Origin: JBGPEQ01 sp035518775
GTDB taxonomy: Bacteria; Pseudomonadota; Alphaproteobacteria; Dongiales; Dongiaceae
Reading direction: 5' to 3'
DNA: 20,298 nt
NCBI GenBank assembly: GCA_035518775.1
Contig: DATIXH010000457.1
Span: 1 to 20,298, forward strand
The first letter of the stretch is position 1. The number at the start of each line of letters is the position of its first letter. The translations under genes were made by a program, and so were the position numbers. A model generated the notes under the pieces. The model had not been told where the DNA came from, did not search any database, and saw only the letters and a program-made list of their open reading frames with translations. Positions 8,302 through 17,302 of this stretch are shown in pieces.

Positions 8302-9344
8302 AACCGCGGCGGGAAGCCCTGGTTCTTCGGGCGGTAGAACGGGTCGCCGGTGAAGCGCAGGCGGACGCTGTCGTCCATGACCTGGCGGTCGCCGTCGCCG
8401 AGCGTGAGCGGACGGAAGTAAGGGTTCTCGAGCAGCTTGCCGACACCGCCCAGGAACTCCTTGAACGAGTCGTGCAGCGTGCCGCGCGCCCAGTCGGGCT
8501 TTGGCTGCGGCCGGCGCGCCGGCGCCAGGGCCAGGCCGCAGGACGCGGCCTTCTCCATCATCCAGGCCAAGCCGAGGTCGGACAGCTCGCGCTCGGCATA
8601 GCCACCGCCGACGTCACAATGAGCGCCGACGAACCAGCGCTGCTCGACCGTCTGGTGGTCGTGGAACGGCGCTGTCCACAGCGTCGGCTTGAACTCCTCG
8701 CGATGCTCGTCGATGGCGACGGCGTGGTAGGCGTTCTCGACGATGCCGGAGAGGCCGGTGTCGTGAAACTGGTACTTCCTGCGGTCGAAGCTTTCCAGGC
8801 CGGGGATCCTGAAGCGGTCGAGGAGGCTGGCGGGGATGCCGAGGGCGCCGACCGTGTCCCAGACGCCCAGGAACTTCACGCCGACGGTGCGGGCGTTCGC
8901 GGCACGGAACGACTTCGCCGCGTCCGAATCGGGCGTGTCATCGACATCGCGGTAGAGTGCGTAGGCCTCCGGCACGCGGTCGAGATCAGTCACGAGCCCG
9001 CTCTTGCGCAGCATGCCGACCAGGCTGCGGGCGGCGTAGGCGCCGCGGCTGAAGCCGAGGATGAAGAGCTCGTCGCCCTCCACGTAGTTGGTGGCGAGGA
9101 AGTCGTAGCCGCTGCGGATGATCTCGTCGATGCCGTAGCCGAAGGCGCCGCCACGCAGCCGCTCGTCCCAGCGCGTGCCGACGCCCGGGCTGTACCACTT
9201 CACCTGGCGGACGCCGCCGGGCGCCGTCGCCAGCACCGCCTCGTGGAAGCGGCGCACGTTGGTTTCGACCTGCTCGTCGGGCGCACGGCTGACGTCGGGC
9301 TTGTTCCAGGTGCCGTCGAAGCAGAGTACAAGCCGCGCCGTCAT
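8298..9344 (-). CDS. DUF2235-family alpha/beta hydrolase (Tle1-like fold)
   Basis: The 348-residue protein opens with LVLCFDGTWN, the signature of the DUF2235 family, whose best-known members are type VI secretion phospholipase effectors of the Tle1 group. The nucleophile elbow is GFSRGAYAARS, with Ser99. VWDTVGALGIP and FVGAHCDVGGGYAE carry the likely catalytic Asp and His. ATG 9344 is preceded by a strong AGAGGAGG ribosome binding site at about 6 nt spacing. No signal peptide is visible, so it is probably cytoplasmic. No type VI genes (VgrG, PAAR, immunity protein) are adjacent. It is therefore annotated as a stand-alone hydrolase with unknown substrate; lipase or esterase activity is inferred from the family. 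Confidence 0.9.
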   Translation of the reverse strand: MTARLVLCFDGTWNKPDVSRAPDEQVETNVRRFHEAVLATAPGGVRQVKWYSPGVGTRWDERLRGGAFGYGIDEIIRSGYDFLATNYVEGDELFILGFSRGAYAARSLVGMLRKSGLVTDLDRVPEAYALYRDVDDTPDSDAAKSFRAANARTVGVKFLGVWDTVGALGIPASLLDRFRIPGLESFDRRKYQFHDTGLSGIVENAYHAVAIDEHREEFKPTLWTAPFHDHQTVEQRWFVGAHCDVGGGYAERELSDLGLAWMMEKAASCGLALAPARRPQPKPDWARGTLHDSFKEFLGGVGKLLENPYFRPLTLGDGDRQVMDDSVRLRFTGDPFYRPKNQGFPPRF

Positions 9345-9451
9345 GTGACGCCTCCTCTAGCGGATTCCGGGAAGCGCCAGACTCCGCCGTTGCCGCGCCG
9401 GCGGCAGTGACGGGGATCACAGATCTGGCGGATCGCGTGGCAGCGCGCCGG

Positions 9452-10558
9452 TCAGGCCTCGGTGCGCAGCCGTGCGGGATCGAACGGCGGCAGGCGCGCG
9501 GGGTCGAAGGGCGACAGATCCAAGCTGCGGGCGGCACCGTCGAGGATCAACTCGGCGACGGCCTCGCCGGTGGCGGGGGCATTGAGGATGCCCCAGACGC
9601 TGTGGCCAGTCGCGACATAGGCGCCGGCGACTCCCGGCACCGCTCCGATCAGCGGCAGGCCATCCTCGGTCACCGGACGGAAGCAGGCCTGGCGCGCCAG
9701 CACTTTCGCATCGGCGAGCGTCGGCGACAGGTCGCGGCACAGGGCGTGGAGGCGCTCGATGGCACCCCGGTCGGGCGTCACCGCGGCGGGTTCGACCGGC
9801 AGCGGGCTTTCGCTGGAGATCGCGCAGACATAGGTGGTGCCGTCGGCGCGCGGAAAAACCTCCGGCGACAGCAGCGCCCCGTCCGCCTCCTGATAATCGA
9901 GGAAGAGGGCCTGCGCCGGGATGGTGGCGCCGGTCTCGAAGACCAGGCTGTGGCCCTTGAGGCCGAACACGCCGGGCAGCGGCAGCCAGCGCGCTGCCAG
10001 GATCGACCACGGGCCCAGGGCGATGACGACGGCGTCGCCGGTGACGGGCTCGCCATCGACCGCGACGCCGGCAACACGGCCTTCCCCCTGTCCTCTCTGG
10101 ATGCCCGTGACCTCGCCCCGCAGCAGCTCTGCGCCGCGCTCTTGCGCGGCCCGCATCAGCGCAGCGGTGAAGGCGCCCGGGTGGACCTGGGCCGTCGTTT
10201 CGGTGCCGCCGAGCTGGCGCTCGAGCAGCACGCTCTCAGCCAGCCAGGCGACGGGACTGCGGCGGCGCCGCGCCGTGCCGACGGCGCCGGCGTAGCCGCT
10301 GTAGGTGTCGAGGCGGCGGTAGGCCCAGCCGTCGCCGAGCTGACCGGCAAGCTGGGCGTGGAGCGCGAAGCTACGCCGCGCGAGCGGCGCCAGCGGGCTG
10401 CCGTCGCACCAGTCGAGCGCCAGGAAACCGCCGGACTTGCCGGAGGCGGCACAGGCGACGCCGGTACGCTCGATGACGACCGCCTGCGCGCCGCGGCAGC
10501 TGAGGAAATAGGCGATGCAGGCGCCGATCACGCCGCCGCCGCAGATCAGGACGCGCAC
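9452..10558 (-). CDS. FAD-dependent oxidoreductase, D-amino-acid oxidase (DAO) family
   Basis: The N-terminus VLICGGGVIGACIAYFLS (residues 3-20) followed by an acidic VIER is a Rossmann dinucleotide-binding fold of the GxGxxG type that holds the FAD adenine. ASGKSGGFL resembles the FAD-contacting loop of DAO-family enzymes. The C-terminal PVTEDGLPLIGAVPG and YVATGHSVWGILNAPATG match the family's flavin/substrate region. At 368 residues it has the normal length of DadA, glycine oxidase or sarcosine-oxidase-like proteins. The likely reaction is oxidative deamination of an amino or N-methyl amino acid; the substrate cannot be read from sequence. The start is GTG at 10558, 28 bp after the stop of the NYN gene, with only a weak ribosome binding site, so the two may be co-transcribed. 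Confidence 0.87.
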   Translation of the reverse strand: MRVLICGGGVIGACIAYFLSCRGAQAVVIERTGVACAASGKSGGFLALDWCDGSPLAPLARRSFALHAQLAGQLGDGWAYRRLDTYSGYAGAVGTARRRRSPVAWLAESVLLERQLGGTETTAQVHPGAFTAALMRAAQERGAELLRGEVTGIQRGQGEGRVAGVAVDGEPVTGDAVVIALGPWSILAARWLPLPGVFGLKGHSLVFETGATIPAQALFLDYQEADGALLSPEVFPRADGTTYVCAISSESPLPVEPAAVTPDRGAIERLHALCRDLSPTLADAKVLARQACFRPVTEDGLPLIGAVPGVAGAYVATGHSVWGILNAPATGEAVAELILDGAARSLDLSPFDPARLPPFDPARLRTEA

Positions 10559-10586
10559 GGGCTGACCGCCTGGACCGGCTGTGCGG

Positions 10587-11453
10587 CTACGAGTCCCGGC
10601 CGAGGCCGCGGATCACGTAGCCGCCCGACTTCTCGTCCATCTCCAGCTCCAGCTGGCGACGCGCCTGGGCCTCCTCGAGCAGCTCGTTGAACGAGCCGAA
10701 CCCGTAATAGGACTCGTTGAAGCTCGGCTGGCGCCGCTTCAAGGTCTGCTTGACCATCGAGCCCCAGAGCTTCGCTCTGTCGCCCCGTTCCGCATAGAGC
10801 GCCTCGATGGTCGCGCGCACGAGATCGATGGCCTTCTGCGCCCGATCGTCGGCGGCCGCGGGCACAGTGTCCCCCGCGGCCGCGGCCTTCGGCGCCTTCG
10901 CGGCGGGCTCGCGGCGCCGGCGCGGCCGGGCCGGCTCGCGCTTAACGACCAGATCGTCATACAGGATGAACTCGTCGCAGGTGCTCATCAACAGGTCCGA
11001 GGTGGAGTTCTTCACACCGACGCCGATCACGGTCTTGGCGTTCTCCCGCAGCTTGCTCACCAGGGGCGAGAAATCGGAGTCGCCGGAGATGATCACGAAG
11101 GTGTCGATATGGGCCTTCGTGTAGCAGAGGTCGAGGGCATCGACGACCATGCGGATATCGGCCGAGTTCTTGCCGGACTGGCGGACATGGGGGATCTCGA
11201 TCAGCTCGAAGGCGGCCTCGTGCATCGCGGCCTTGAACTGCTTGTAGCGGTCCCAGTCGCAATAGGCCTTCTTCACGACGATGCTGCCCTTGAGCAGGAG
11301 CTTCTGCAGCACGAGCTGGATGTCGAAACTCGCATACTTGGCGTCGCGCGCGCCCAGGGCGATGTTCTCGAAGTCGCAGAACAACGCCAGATTGCCATCC
11401 TCGTTCACGGCCAAGCCCCCTGCGCTCCCGTTCGATCCATCCGGAGATAGCAC
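10587..11453 (-). CDS. NYN-domain protein with C-terminal LOTUS/OST-HTH domain (putative RNase)
   Basis: Residues about 21-160 form an NYN (LabA/DUF88, PIN-like) nuclease domain. LALFCDFENIALG gives Asp27 and Asn30, NSADIRMVVDALD gives Asp99, and VIISGDSDFSPLV gives Asp125 and Asp127. These fit the family's acidic metal site, so activity is plausible. Residues about 205-285 (RATIEAL, then SFNESYYGFGSFNELLEEA and GGYVIRG) match a LOTUS/OST-HTH domain, which binds RNA in related proteins. Between them lies a basic Arg/Ala linker. Two GTG starts are possible: 11453, with GGAG upstream, and 11408 (VNEDGNLALF), with AGGGGGC 6 nt upstream; the second lies nearer the conserved domain. It is divergent from the pseudokinase-HerA pair and upstream of the FAD oxidoreductase. 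The biological target is unknown. Confidence 0.9.
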   Translation of the reverse strand: MLSPDGSNGSAGGLAVNEDGNLALFCDFENIALGARDAKYASFDIQLVLQKLLLKGSIVVKKAYCDWDRYKQFKAAMHEAAFELIEIPHVRQSGKNSADIRMVVDALDLCYTKAHIDTFVIISGDSDFSPLVSKLRENAKTVIGVGVKNSTSDLLMSTCDEFILYDDLVVKREPARPRRRREPAAKAPKAAAAGDTVPAAADDRAQKAIDLVRATIEALYAERGDRAKLWGSMVKQTLKRRQPSFNESYYGFGSFNELLEEAQARRQLELEMDEKSGGYVIRGLGRDS

Positions 11454-11655
11454 CAGCGCTCCGGCCGGCGCAAGCCGCGCGGGTGCCGTCTCCGGCAGGG
11501 CAGAGGCGCGTCTTTATCACTTATATGAATCTTTTCCTACTGTATGCGGTCGAGGGGATCGGTCGAAAATCCCTCAAATGCAATGATTTACACGCATTTT
11601 CTAGACATCGTGAACGTTAAATTAACGGGCCTTTAGGATCGCTTAATTATAGTGG
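11454..11655. promoter_or_regulatory. AT-rich divergent promoter region (NYN gene / kinase-like gene)
   Basis: From about 11511 to 11655 the base composition is far more AT-rich than anywhere else in the window, as expected for a divergent promoter or operator. TATAGT at 11648-11653 is a near-consensus -10 for the rightward gene. TATAAG on the minus strand at 11520-11525 could be a -10 for the leftward gene. A near-palindrome GTTAAATTAAC lies at 11616-11626. No good -35 was found at standard spacing for either, so the positions are tentative. Confidence 0.4.
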
Positions 11656-12579
11656 GTGCTGCAGAAATGTTGCGTGCCCAGAATAGGTGCAGGCGTGCCG
11701 AGCGTTGTCACTCCAGAGATCTCGTCGTCGCGGGCGAAGCGCGGCTCGTATCTGCGCCGCTATGTCGCACGCTATGAGCGGCAGTGCGAGGAGGACGAGG
11801 CGGAGCTGGCGCTGCGGCGCAGCCGCGACGAGGCCCAGCGCGCCGCCGAGCGGGCGCGCGAGGCGCAGGCCGAAGCCGAGGCCGCCACCCGCGCCAAGGC
11901 CGCTTTCATGGCGACGATGAGCCGGGAGCTGAGCGCGCCGTTGGCGGCGATCGTCGGCCTGGCGCAGACGCTGCAGGCCGAGCAGGCCGCCGCATCGCCG
12001 GGCGGGCAGACGGCCGCCGCGGAGATCGGGTCCGTGGCCGCGCATCTGCGCGATCTCATCGGCGACGTGCTGGAGCTGGCGCGCATCGGCGCCGGCGAGA
12101 CGGCGCTGGTCGAGGAAGACTTGAATCTCGATTCCATCATCGCCGACAGCCTGAACGCCATCGATGCCCGCGCCCAGGCCAAGGGCGTCACCGTCAATTT
12201 CTGTCCGACCGCTACGCGCGTGCGCAGCGACGGCAAGCGCCTGCGCCGGATCTTCGACGACGTGCTGATGCACGCCCTGCGCTCGACGCCGACCGGCGGC
12301 GGCATCGCCATCGAGCTGTTCGAGGAGCGCGAGGGCGGCCTGATGCTGTCGGTGATCGACGGCGGCGCCGGCATGACGCCCACGGAGGTGAACGCGGCGC
12401 TGCAGCCGGTGGGCGCCTCGGCGCCGATCGAGCGCGCCGACACGCGCCAGCTGAGCCTGGCCCTCGCCAAGGCCTTCATGGAGCTGCAGGGCGGCCAGTT
12501 CTTCATCGAGACCGTGCCGGGCTCCGGCACCGCGGCCTGCATCTACCTGCCGCCGCGCAGCGTGCGCCGGAGCGCCTGA
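11656..12579 (+). CDS. Histidine-kinase-like protein lacking catalytic His and N-box Asn (probable pseudokinase)
   Basis: Residues about 35-85 are an Arg/Glu/Ala-rich coiled coil. KAAFMATMSRELSAPLAAIVG then aligns with the histidine-kinase DHp motif, normally S-H-E-L-R-T-P-L, but the phospho-accepting His is Arg90. In the ATPase part, the N-box equivalent (VLMHALRSTP) has His206 where the Mg-binding Asn should be. The G1 box VIDGGAGMTP (Asp235) is kept. The G2 region before LALAKAFMELQGG lacks its glycines. The end, GSGTAACIYLPP, is normal for the fold. No transmembrane or input domain is present, so it is cytoplasmic. Autophosphorylation is not expected; a scaffold or nucleotide-sensing role is inferred. 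The start is uncertain: GTG 11656 overlaps closely with the candidate -10 at 11648-11653, so GTG 11695 may be correct. Its stop is 2 bp before the HerA start, which implies translational coupling. Confidence 0.78.
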   Translation: MLQKCCVPRIGAGVPSVVTPEISSSRAKRGSYLRRYVARYERQCEEDEAELALRRSRDEAQRAAERAREAQAEAEAATRAKAAFMATMSRELSAPLAAIVGLAQTLQAEQAAASPGGQTAAAEIGSVAAHLRDLIGDVLELARIGAGETALVEEDLNLDSIIADSLNAIDARAQAKGVTVNFCPTATRVRSDGKRLRRIFDDVLMHALRSTPTGGGIAIELFEEREGGLMLSVIDGGAGMTPTEVNAALQPVGASAPIERADTRQLSLALAKAFMELQGGQFFIETVPGSGTAACIYLPPRSVRRSA

Positions 12580-12581
12580 GC

Positions 12582-14330
12582 ATGTCCGCCGTTCCCCTCC
12601 GCAAGCCGGAAGCCGTCTCGGCCGGCGATGCCTTGATCGCGGAGGTGCGCCGGCGGCTGCAGGAGCGCTTCGGCGACATCGGCAGCGCGCCTGGGCAGGC
12701 GGCGAGCCCGTCGCTCGAGCTGTCGGACACGCATCGCATCGGCCGCATCGTTTCGATCGAGGGCACCAAGCTCGTGGTGATGATCGAGATCGAGGACGCG
12801 AAGGCGCAGGTCGAGCTCTCGCACAGCCTGCAAGTCGGCTGCGTCGTGAAGGTGCCGACCAAGAATTCAGTCGCCTTCGGCATGGTCAACGCGCTCTCCA
12901 TCGCCAAGCCGGCGAAGCACGGCGATCAAGCCGAAAGCCGCTTCCTCGAGCTTGAGCTGGTCGGCGAGTCGGTCACCGTCGGCACCGGCAAGGGCGCCAA
13001 CATGCGGCGCGGCGTCTCCACCTATCCGGTGCTGGGCAGCCCCGTCTATGCGGCGACCCAGGCCGACCTGCGCTTCGTGTTCGTGCGCGACGGCCCGCAA
13101 TCGGCGCGCATCGGCAGCATCCAGCAGGACCCGAACCTGCCGGCGCAGGTGAACGTCGACGACCTCCTGGGCAAGCATTTCGCGGTGCTCGGCGCCACCG
13201 GCACGGGCAAGTCCTGCGCCGTGACGCTGATCCTCAAGGCCATCCTCCGGCGCAATCCGAACGGCCACGTCCTGCTGCTGGATCCGCACGCGGAGTATGC
13301 CTATGCCTTCGGCGACCAGGCCAATGTGATCGACCTGCACAAGCTGCAGCTGCCGCACTGGCTGTTCAACTTCGCGGAGCTACGGGCCGTGCTGACGAAC
13401 GCCGGCGCCAGCATCTCCAACGTCGAGGCCGCGCTGCTCAATGACCTCATCACCCAGGCCAAGAAGCAGTTCCTGGGCGCGGCCGCCGACGAGCGGTTCA
13501 TTACCTCCGACACGCCGACGCCCTACCGCATCGGCCAGGTCGCCGACTATATCGAGGACGTGCTGGGGCGGCTCGAGAAGCCGGAGAGCATCGCCGCCTA
13601 CCAGGCGCTGAAGACGGCCATCATCACGCTGCAGAACGACGCGCGCTTCGCCTTCATGTTCGCGAAGGGCGTCACCACCCGCGACCTCATGGTGCCGATT
13701 CTCTCGTCCATCTTCCGGGTGCCCGTGGAGGGCAAGCCGATCACCATTCTCGACCTCTCGGGCGTGCCGTTCGAGATCCTGAACGTCGTGGTCTCCGTGC
13801 TCTGCCGCACCGCCTTCGACTTCGCGACCTGGAGCCGGGGCAAGTGGCCGATCCTGCTGGTGTGCGAGGAAGCGCACCTCTACGCGCCCGAGAACCCCGA
13901 GGCCGGGTTCGAGCCGACCAAGCGCGTGCTCGCGCGCATCGCCAAGGAGGGTCGCAAGTACGGACTCTCCCTGGGCATCGCCAGCCAGCGGCCGGCCGAG
14001 CTGGCGGCGACCATGCTGTCGCAATGCAGCACCATCTTCGCCATGCGCCTCACCCACGAGCGCGACCAGCAGTGGGTGCGCTCGTCGCTCTCCGACGGGG
14101 TGGTCGGACTGCTGGAGGCGCTGGGCTCGCTCGGCACCGCCGAGGCGATCGGCGTCGGCGAGGGCATCGTCATGCCGATGCGGCTGGTGTTCGACACCCT
14201 GCCGCCGGAGGAGCGGCCGCGCAGCGCCACCGCCTCCTTCTCGACCGCCTGGAAGAACGACAGCGCCGGCGACGTCGAGAAGCTGCAGGACGTGGTCGAC
14301 CAGTGGCGCCGCCAGCGCCACAACGACTAG
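12582..14330 (+). CDS. HerA-like ATPase (FtsK/HerA superfamily, DUF87)
   Basis: The 582-residue protein has an N-terminal beta region (IGRIVSIEGTKLVVMIEIED, about residues 50-70) consistent with the HAS-barrel of HerA. Walker A is GATGTGKS at residues 204-211, and Walker B is ILLVCEEAHLYAP with Glu429-Glu430. GIASQRPAELAATMLSQCST and VRSSLSDGVVGLLEALGSLG are the characteristic C-terminal HerA blocks. HerA proteins are hexameric DNA-translocating ATPases that work with nucleases such as NurA in DNA-end processing. Bacterial members also occur in anti-phage systems paired with SIR2 or DUF4297 effectors. None of these partners is adjacent; the immediate partner is the kinase-like gene 2 bp upstream. 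The start is ATG 12582, straight after the preceding TGA; the frame is open further upstream, but that part overlaps the other gene. Confidence 0.92.
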   Translation: MSAVPLRKPEAVSAGDALIAEVRRRLQERFGDIGSAPGQAASPSLELSDTHRIGRIVSIEGTKLVVMIEIEDAKAQVELSHSLQVGCVVKVPTKNSVAFGMVNALSIAKPAKHGDQAESRFLELELVGESVTVGTGKGANMRRGVSTYPVLGSPVYAATQADLRFVFVRDGPQSARIGSIQQDPNLPAQVNVDDLLGKHFAVLGATGTGKSCAVTLILKAILRRNPNGHVLLLDPHAEYAYAFGDQANVIDLHKLQLPHWLFNFAELRAVLTNAGASISNVEAALLNDLITQAKKQFLGAAADERFITSDTPTPYRIGQVADYIEDVLGRLEKPESIAAYQALKTAIITLQNDARFAFMFAKGVTTRDLMVPILSSIFRVPVEGKPITILDLSGVPFEILNVVVSVLCRTAFDFATWSRGKWPILLVCEEAHLYAPENPEAGFEPTKRVLARIAKEGRKYGLSLGIASQRPAELAATMLSQCSTIFAMRLTHERDQQWVRSSLSDGVVGLLEALGSLGTAEAIGVGEGIVMPMRLVFDTLPPEERPRSATASFSTAWKNDSAGDVEKLQDVVDQWRRQRHND

Positions 14331-14370
14331 CACCCGATCTGACGCCAGCACCCTCACCCTCTCGCGACCG

Positions 14371-14387
14371 CCCGTCAGCTTGACGGG
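14371..14387. terminator. Small hairpin after the HerA gene
   Basis: CCCGTCA and TGACGGG form a 7-bp stem with a 3-nt loop, 41 bp after the HerA stop. There is no T-tract, so intrinsic termination is doubtful. The right arm overlaps a possible -35 (TTGACG, 14380-14385) for the ABC operon. Confidence 0.3.
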
Positions 14388-14407
14388 GGCGACCGTCATG
14401 TTAGGGT
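14380..14407 (+). promoter_or_regulatory. Possible sigma-70-type promoter of the sugar ABC operon
   Basis: TTGACG at 14380-14385 matches five of six -35 bases. TAGGGT at 14402-14407 after a 16-bp spacer is a weak -10. It lies 31 bp upstream of the ATPase start, in the only intergenic space before the operon. Confidence 0.35.
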
Positions 14408-14437
14408 CGCCGCAATAATCAACTGCCCACGGGGAGG

Positions 14438-15245
<808 letters not shown>

Positions 15246-15262
<17 letters not shown>

Positions 15263-16277
15263 GTCGGCGCCGCCCGTGGCGGCGGAGCGGCCGGGCTGGC
15301 GCCTGCGGCTGATCCCGGTCCTCGACCGCTACGGCATCCTGCTGGTCATCCTGCTGATGTGCCTGGTGCTCTACGCGCTGCAGCCCGAAGTGTTCCTCAC
15401 CTGGCGCAACATCGCCAACGTCTTCAAGCAGACGGCCGTGAACGCGATGCTGGCGATCGGCATGTTCCTGGCGATCCTGACGGCGGGCATCGATCTCTCC
15501 GTCGGCTCGGTGCTGGCGCTCGGGATGATGTCGCTGGCCGTGGCGAACGCGGCCGGGTGGCCGTGGCCGATCGTGCTGCTGCTCGGGCCCGCGGTCGGGC
15601 TCGCCGCCGGCTTCGTCAACGGCGTCGGCATCACCAAGCTGCGCATGCCGCATCCCTTCATCATGACGCTCGGCATGCTGTTCATGGCGCGCGGCCTCGC
15701 CAACATCATCTCCGGCGGCGTGCCCTATACGGGACTCCCGGAGCCCGTGCGCTTCCTCGGCTCCGAGCAGATCTATCTCGGCGACTGGGGCACGGAACGG
15801 CTCAACCTGCCGATCGCGCTGATCGTCACCGTCGTCGTCTATCTCGCCTTCTGGGCCTTCCTCGAGCATACGGTGCTCGGCCGGCGCATCTATGCGATCG
15901 GCGGCAACCCGCAGGCGGCGCGGGTCAGCGGCATCAATGTCGACCGCGTGCTGATCGTCGTCTATACGCTGTGCGGGCTGATGGCGGGCTTCGCCGGGCT
16001 GATCATGGCCGGACGGACCAACTCCGGCTTCCCCAACGCCGGCATCGGCGCCGAGTTGGAGGCGATCGCGGCCGTGATCATCGGCGGCGCCAGCTTCTTC
16101 GGCGGCCGCGGCACGGTGCTGGGCGTGTTCGGCGGGGTCATCGTCATGGGTCTGATCAGCAACGGCCTGAACCTCAACAACGTCAGCGTGTTCTGGCAGC
16201 AGATCCTGATCGGCGCCATCATCGTGCTCGCGGTCTTCCTCGACGTCATCCGGCGGGAGGTGGGCACGCGCAAATAG
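15246..16277 (+). CDS. Sugar ABC transporter permease, CUT2 family (RbsC/FrcC-like)
   Basis: This 343-residue inner-membrane protein has many hydrophobic segments, beginning at about residue 29 (GILLVILLMCLVLYAL). It carries family-typical blocks: AGIDLSVGSVLAL, LRMPHPFIMTLGM, AIGGNPQAARVSGI and AIAAVIIGGASFFGGRGTVLG. They match permeases of ribose, fructose or xylose-type importers, which form a dimer bound to the ATPase. ATG 15246 lies inside the end of the ATPase gene in a different frame. The short hydrophilic N-terminus with several Pro and Ala residues is probably cytoplasmic. Length is normal for the family. Confidence 0.95.
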
Positions 16278-16331
16278 GGGCAGAGTCGTTACCGAAGACC
16301 AAATCGCAACAAGAAGGAGGACGGGATCATC

Positions 16332-17249
16332 ATGAGGACAACGACAGGCATGCTGGCGGCGCTCGCGGCGGGGTTCGTGGCGACGGCCAGCACCATGGCG
16401 GCGGCGCAATCGATCGTCGTGGACATGAAGGGGCCGGGCGCGGGCAATCCGTTCTGGGCGGCCGTGCAGCGCGGGGCCGAGGCGAAGGGCAAGGAGGTCG
16501 GCGTCGACGTGACCGTGCTGGCGCCGCCGACCGAGTCCGACGTCGCCGCCCAGATCGCCCAGATCGAGGACCAGCTGGCCAAGGGCATCAAGGGCCTGGT
16601 GCTGGCGCCGACCGATCCCAACGCGCTGGCGCCGGTGGTGGACGAGGCGCTCAAGAGCAAGGTGCCCGTGGTGTTCGTCGACACCAAGGGCACGAACGCC
16701 GGCGTCACCTACATCGGCACCGACAACGTGGCGGGCGCCGCCCTCGCCGCCAAGTACATCTGCGACAACGTGCCGAAGGGCTCCGACGTCGCGCTCATCA
16801 CGGGCATCGTGACGCAGTCGACGGGCAAGGCGCGCGCCGACGGCGGGCGCTCCGGCCTCACCGGCTGCGGCCTCAAGATCGTGGCCGAGCAGACCGGCGA
16901 GTGGGACCGCGCCAAGGGGCTGGCGGTGATGGAGAACATCATCACCGGCAATCCCAACATCAAGGCGGTGTTCGCCAGCAACGACAACATGGCGCTGGGC
17001 GCGACCGAGGCCCTGAAGAGCGCGGGCATGCTCGACAAGGTGATGGTGGTCGGCTTCGACGCCAATCCCGACGCCGCCGCCAGCATCCTGGCCGGCGAGA
17101 TGAAGGCCTCGGTGGCGCAGAACCCGGCCAACATGGGCGCCATCGGCGTGGAGAGCATCCTCAAGCTCGCCAAGGGCGAGACCCTGCCGCCGGTGATCGA
17201 CACCGGCACCGTGCTGGTGACGAAGGAGAACGCGGAGAAGTTCAAGTAG
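16332..17249 (+). CDS. Periplasmic sugar-binding protein of CUT2 ABC importer (RbsB-like)
   Basis: The 305-residue protein starts with a signal peptide (MRTTTGMLAALAAGFVATAS) and a likely cleavage after AAA at residue 25, before QSIVVD. The mature part has the RbsB-type fold blocks GNPFWAAVQRGAE, VLAPTDPNALAPVVDEA, YIGTDNVAGAALAAKYI, AVFASNDNMALGA and VVGFDANPDA. It binds a sugar in the periplasm and delivers it to the permease. AAGGAGG, 11 nt before ATG 16332, is a good ribosome binding site. The gene lies 54 bp after the permease with no hairpin between, so it is the third gene of the operon. Many operons place the binding protein first; here it is last. The sugar is unknown; fructose, ribose or a pentitol are all possible. 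Confidence 0.95.
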   Translation: MRTTTGMLAALAAGFVATASTMAAAQSIVVDMKGPGAGNPFWAAVQRGAEAKGKEVGVDVTVLAPPTESDVAAQIAQIEDQLAKGIKGLVLAPTDPNALAPVVDEALKSKVPVVFVDTKGTNAGVTYIGTDNVAGAALAAKYICDNVPKGSDVALITGIVTQSTGKARADGGRSGLTGCGLKIVAEQTGEWDRAKGLAVMENIITGNPNIKAVFASNDNMALGATEALKSAGMLDKVMVVGFDANPDAAASILAGEMKASVAQNPANMGAIGVESILKLAKGETLPPVIDTGTVLVTKENAEKFK

Positions 17250-17261
17250 CCGCCGGCTGAC

Positions 17262-17294
17262 GATCGGGGCCGGCCGACCGCCGGCCCCGATCGA
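17262..17294. terminator. Bidirectional terminator hairpin between convergent genes
   Basis: CGATCGGGGCCGGC (17262-17275) pairs perfectly with 17281-17294 around a 5-nt loop: 14 bp, almost all GC. It lies 12 bp after the binding-protein stop and 8 bp after the convergent synthetase stop. There is no T-tract, so it may rely on structure or Rho. Confidence 0.75.
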
Positions 17295-17302
17295 GCCGAC
17301 CG

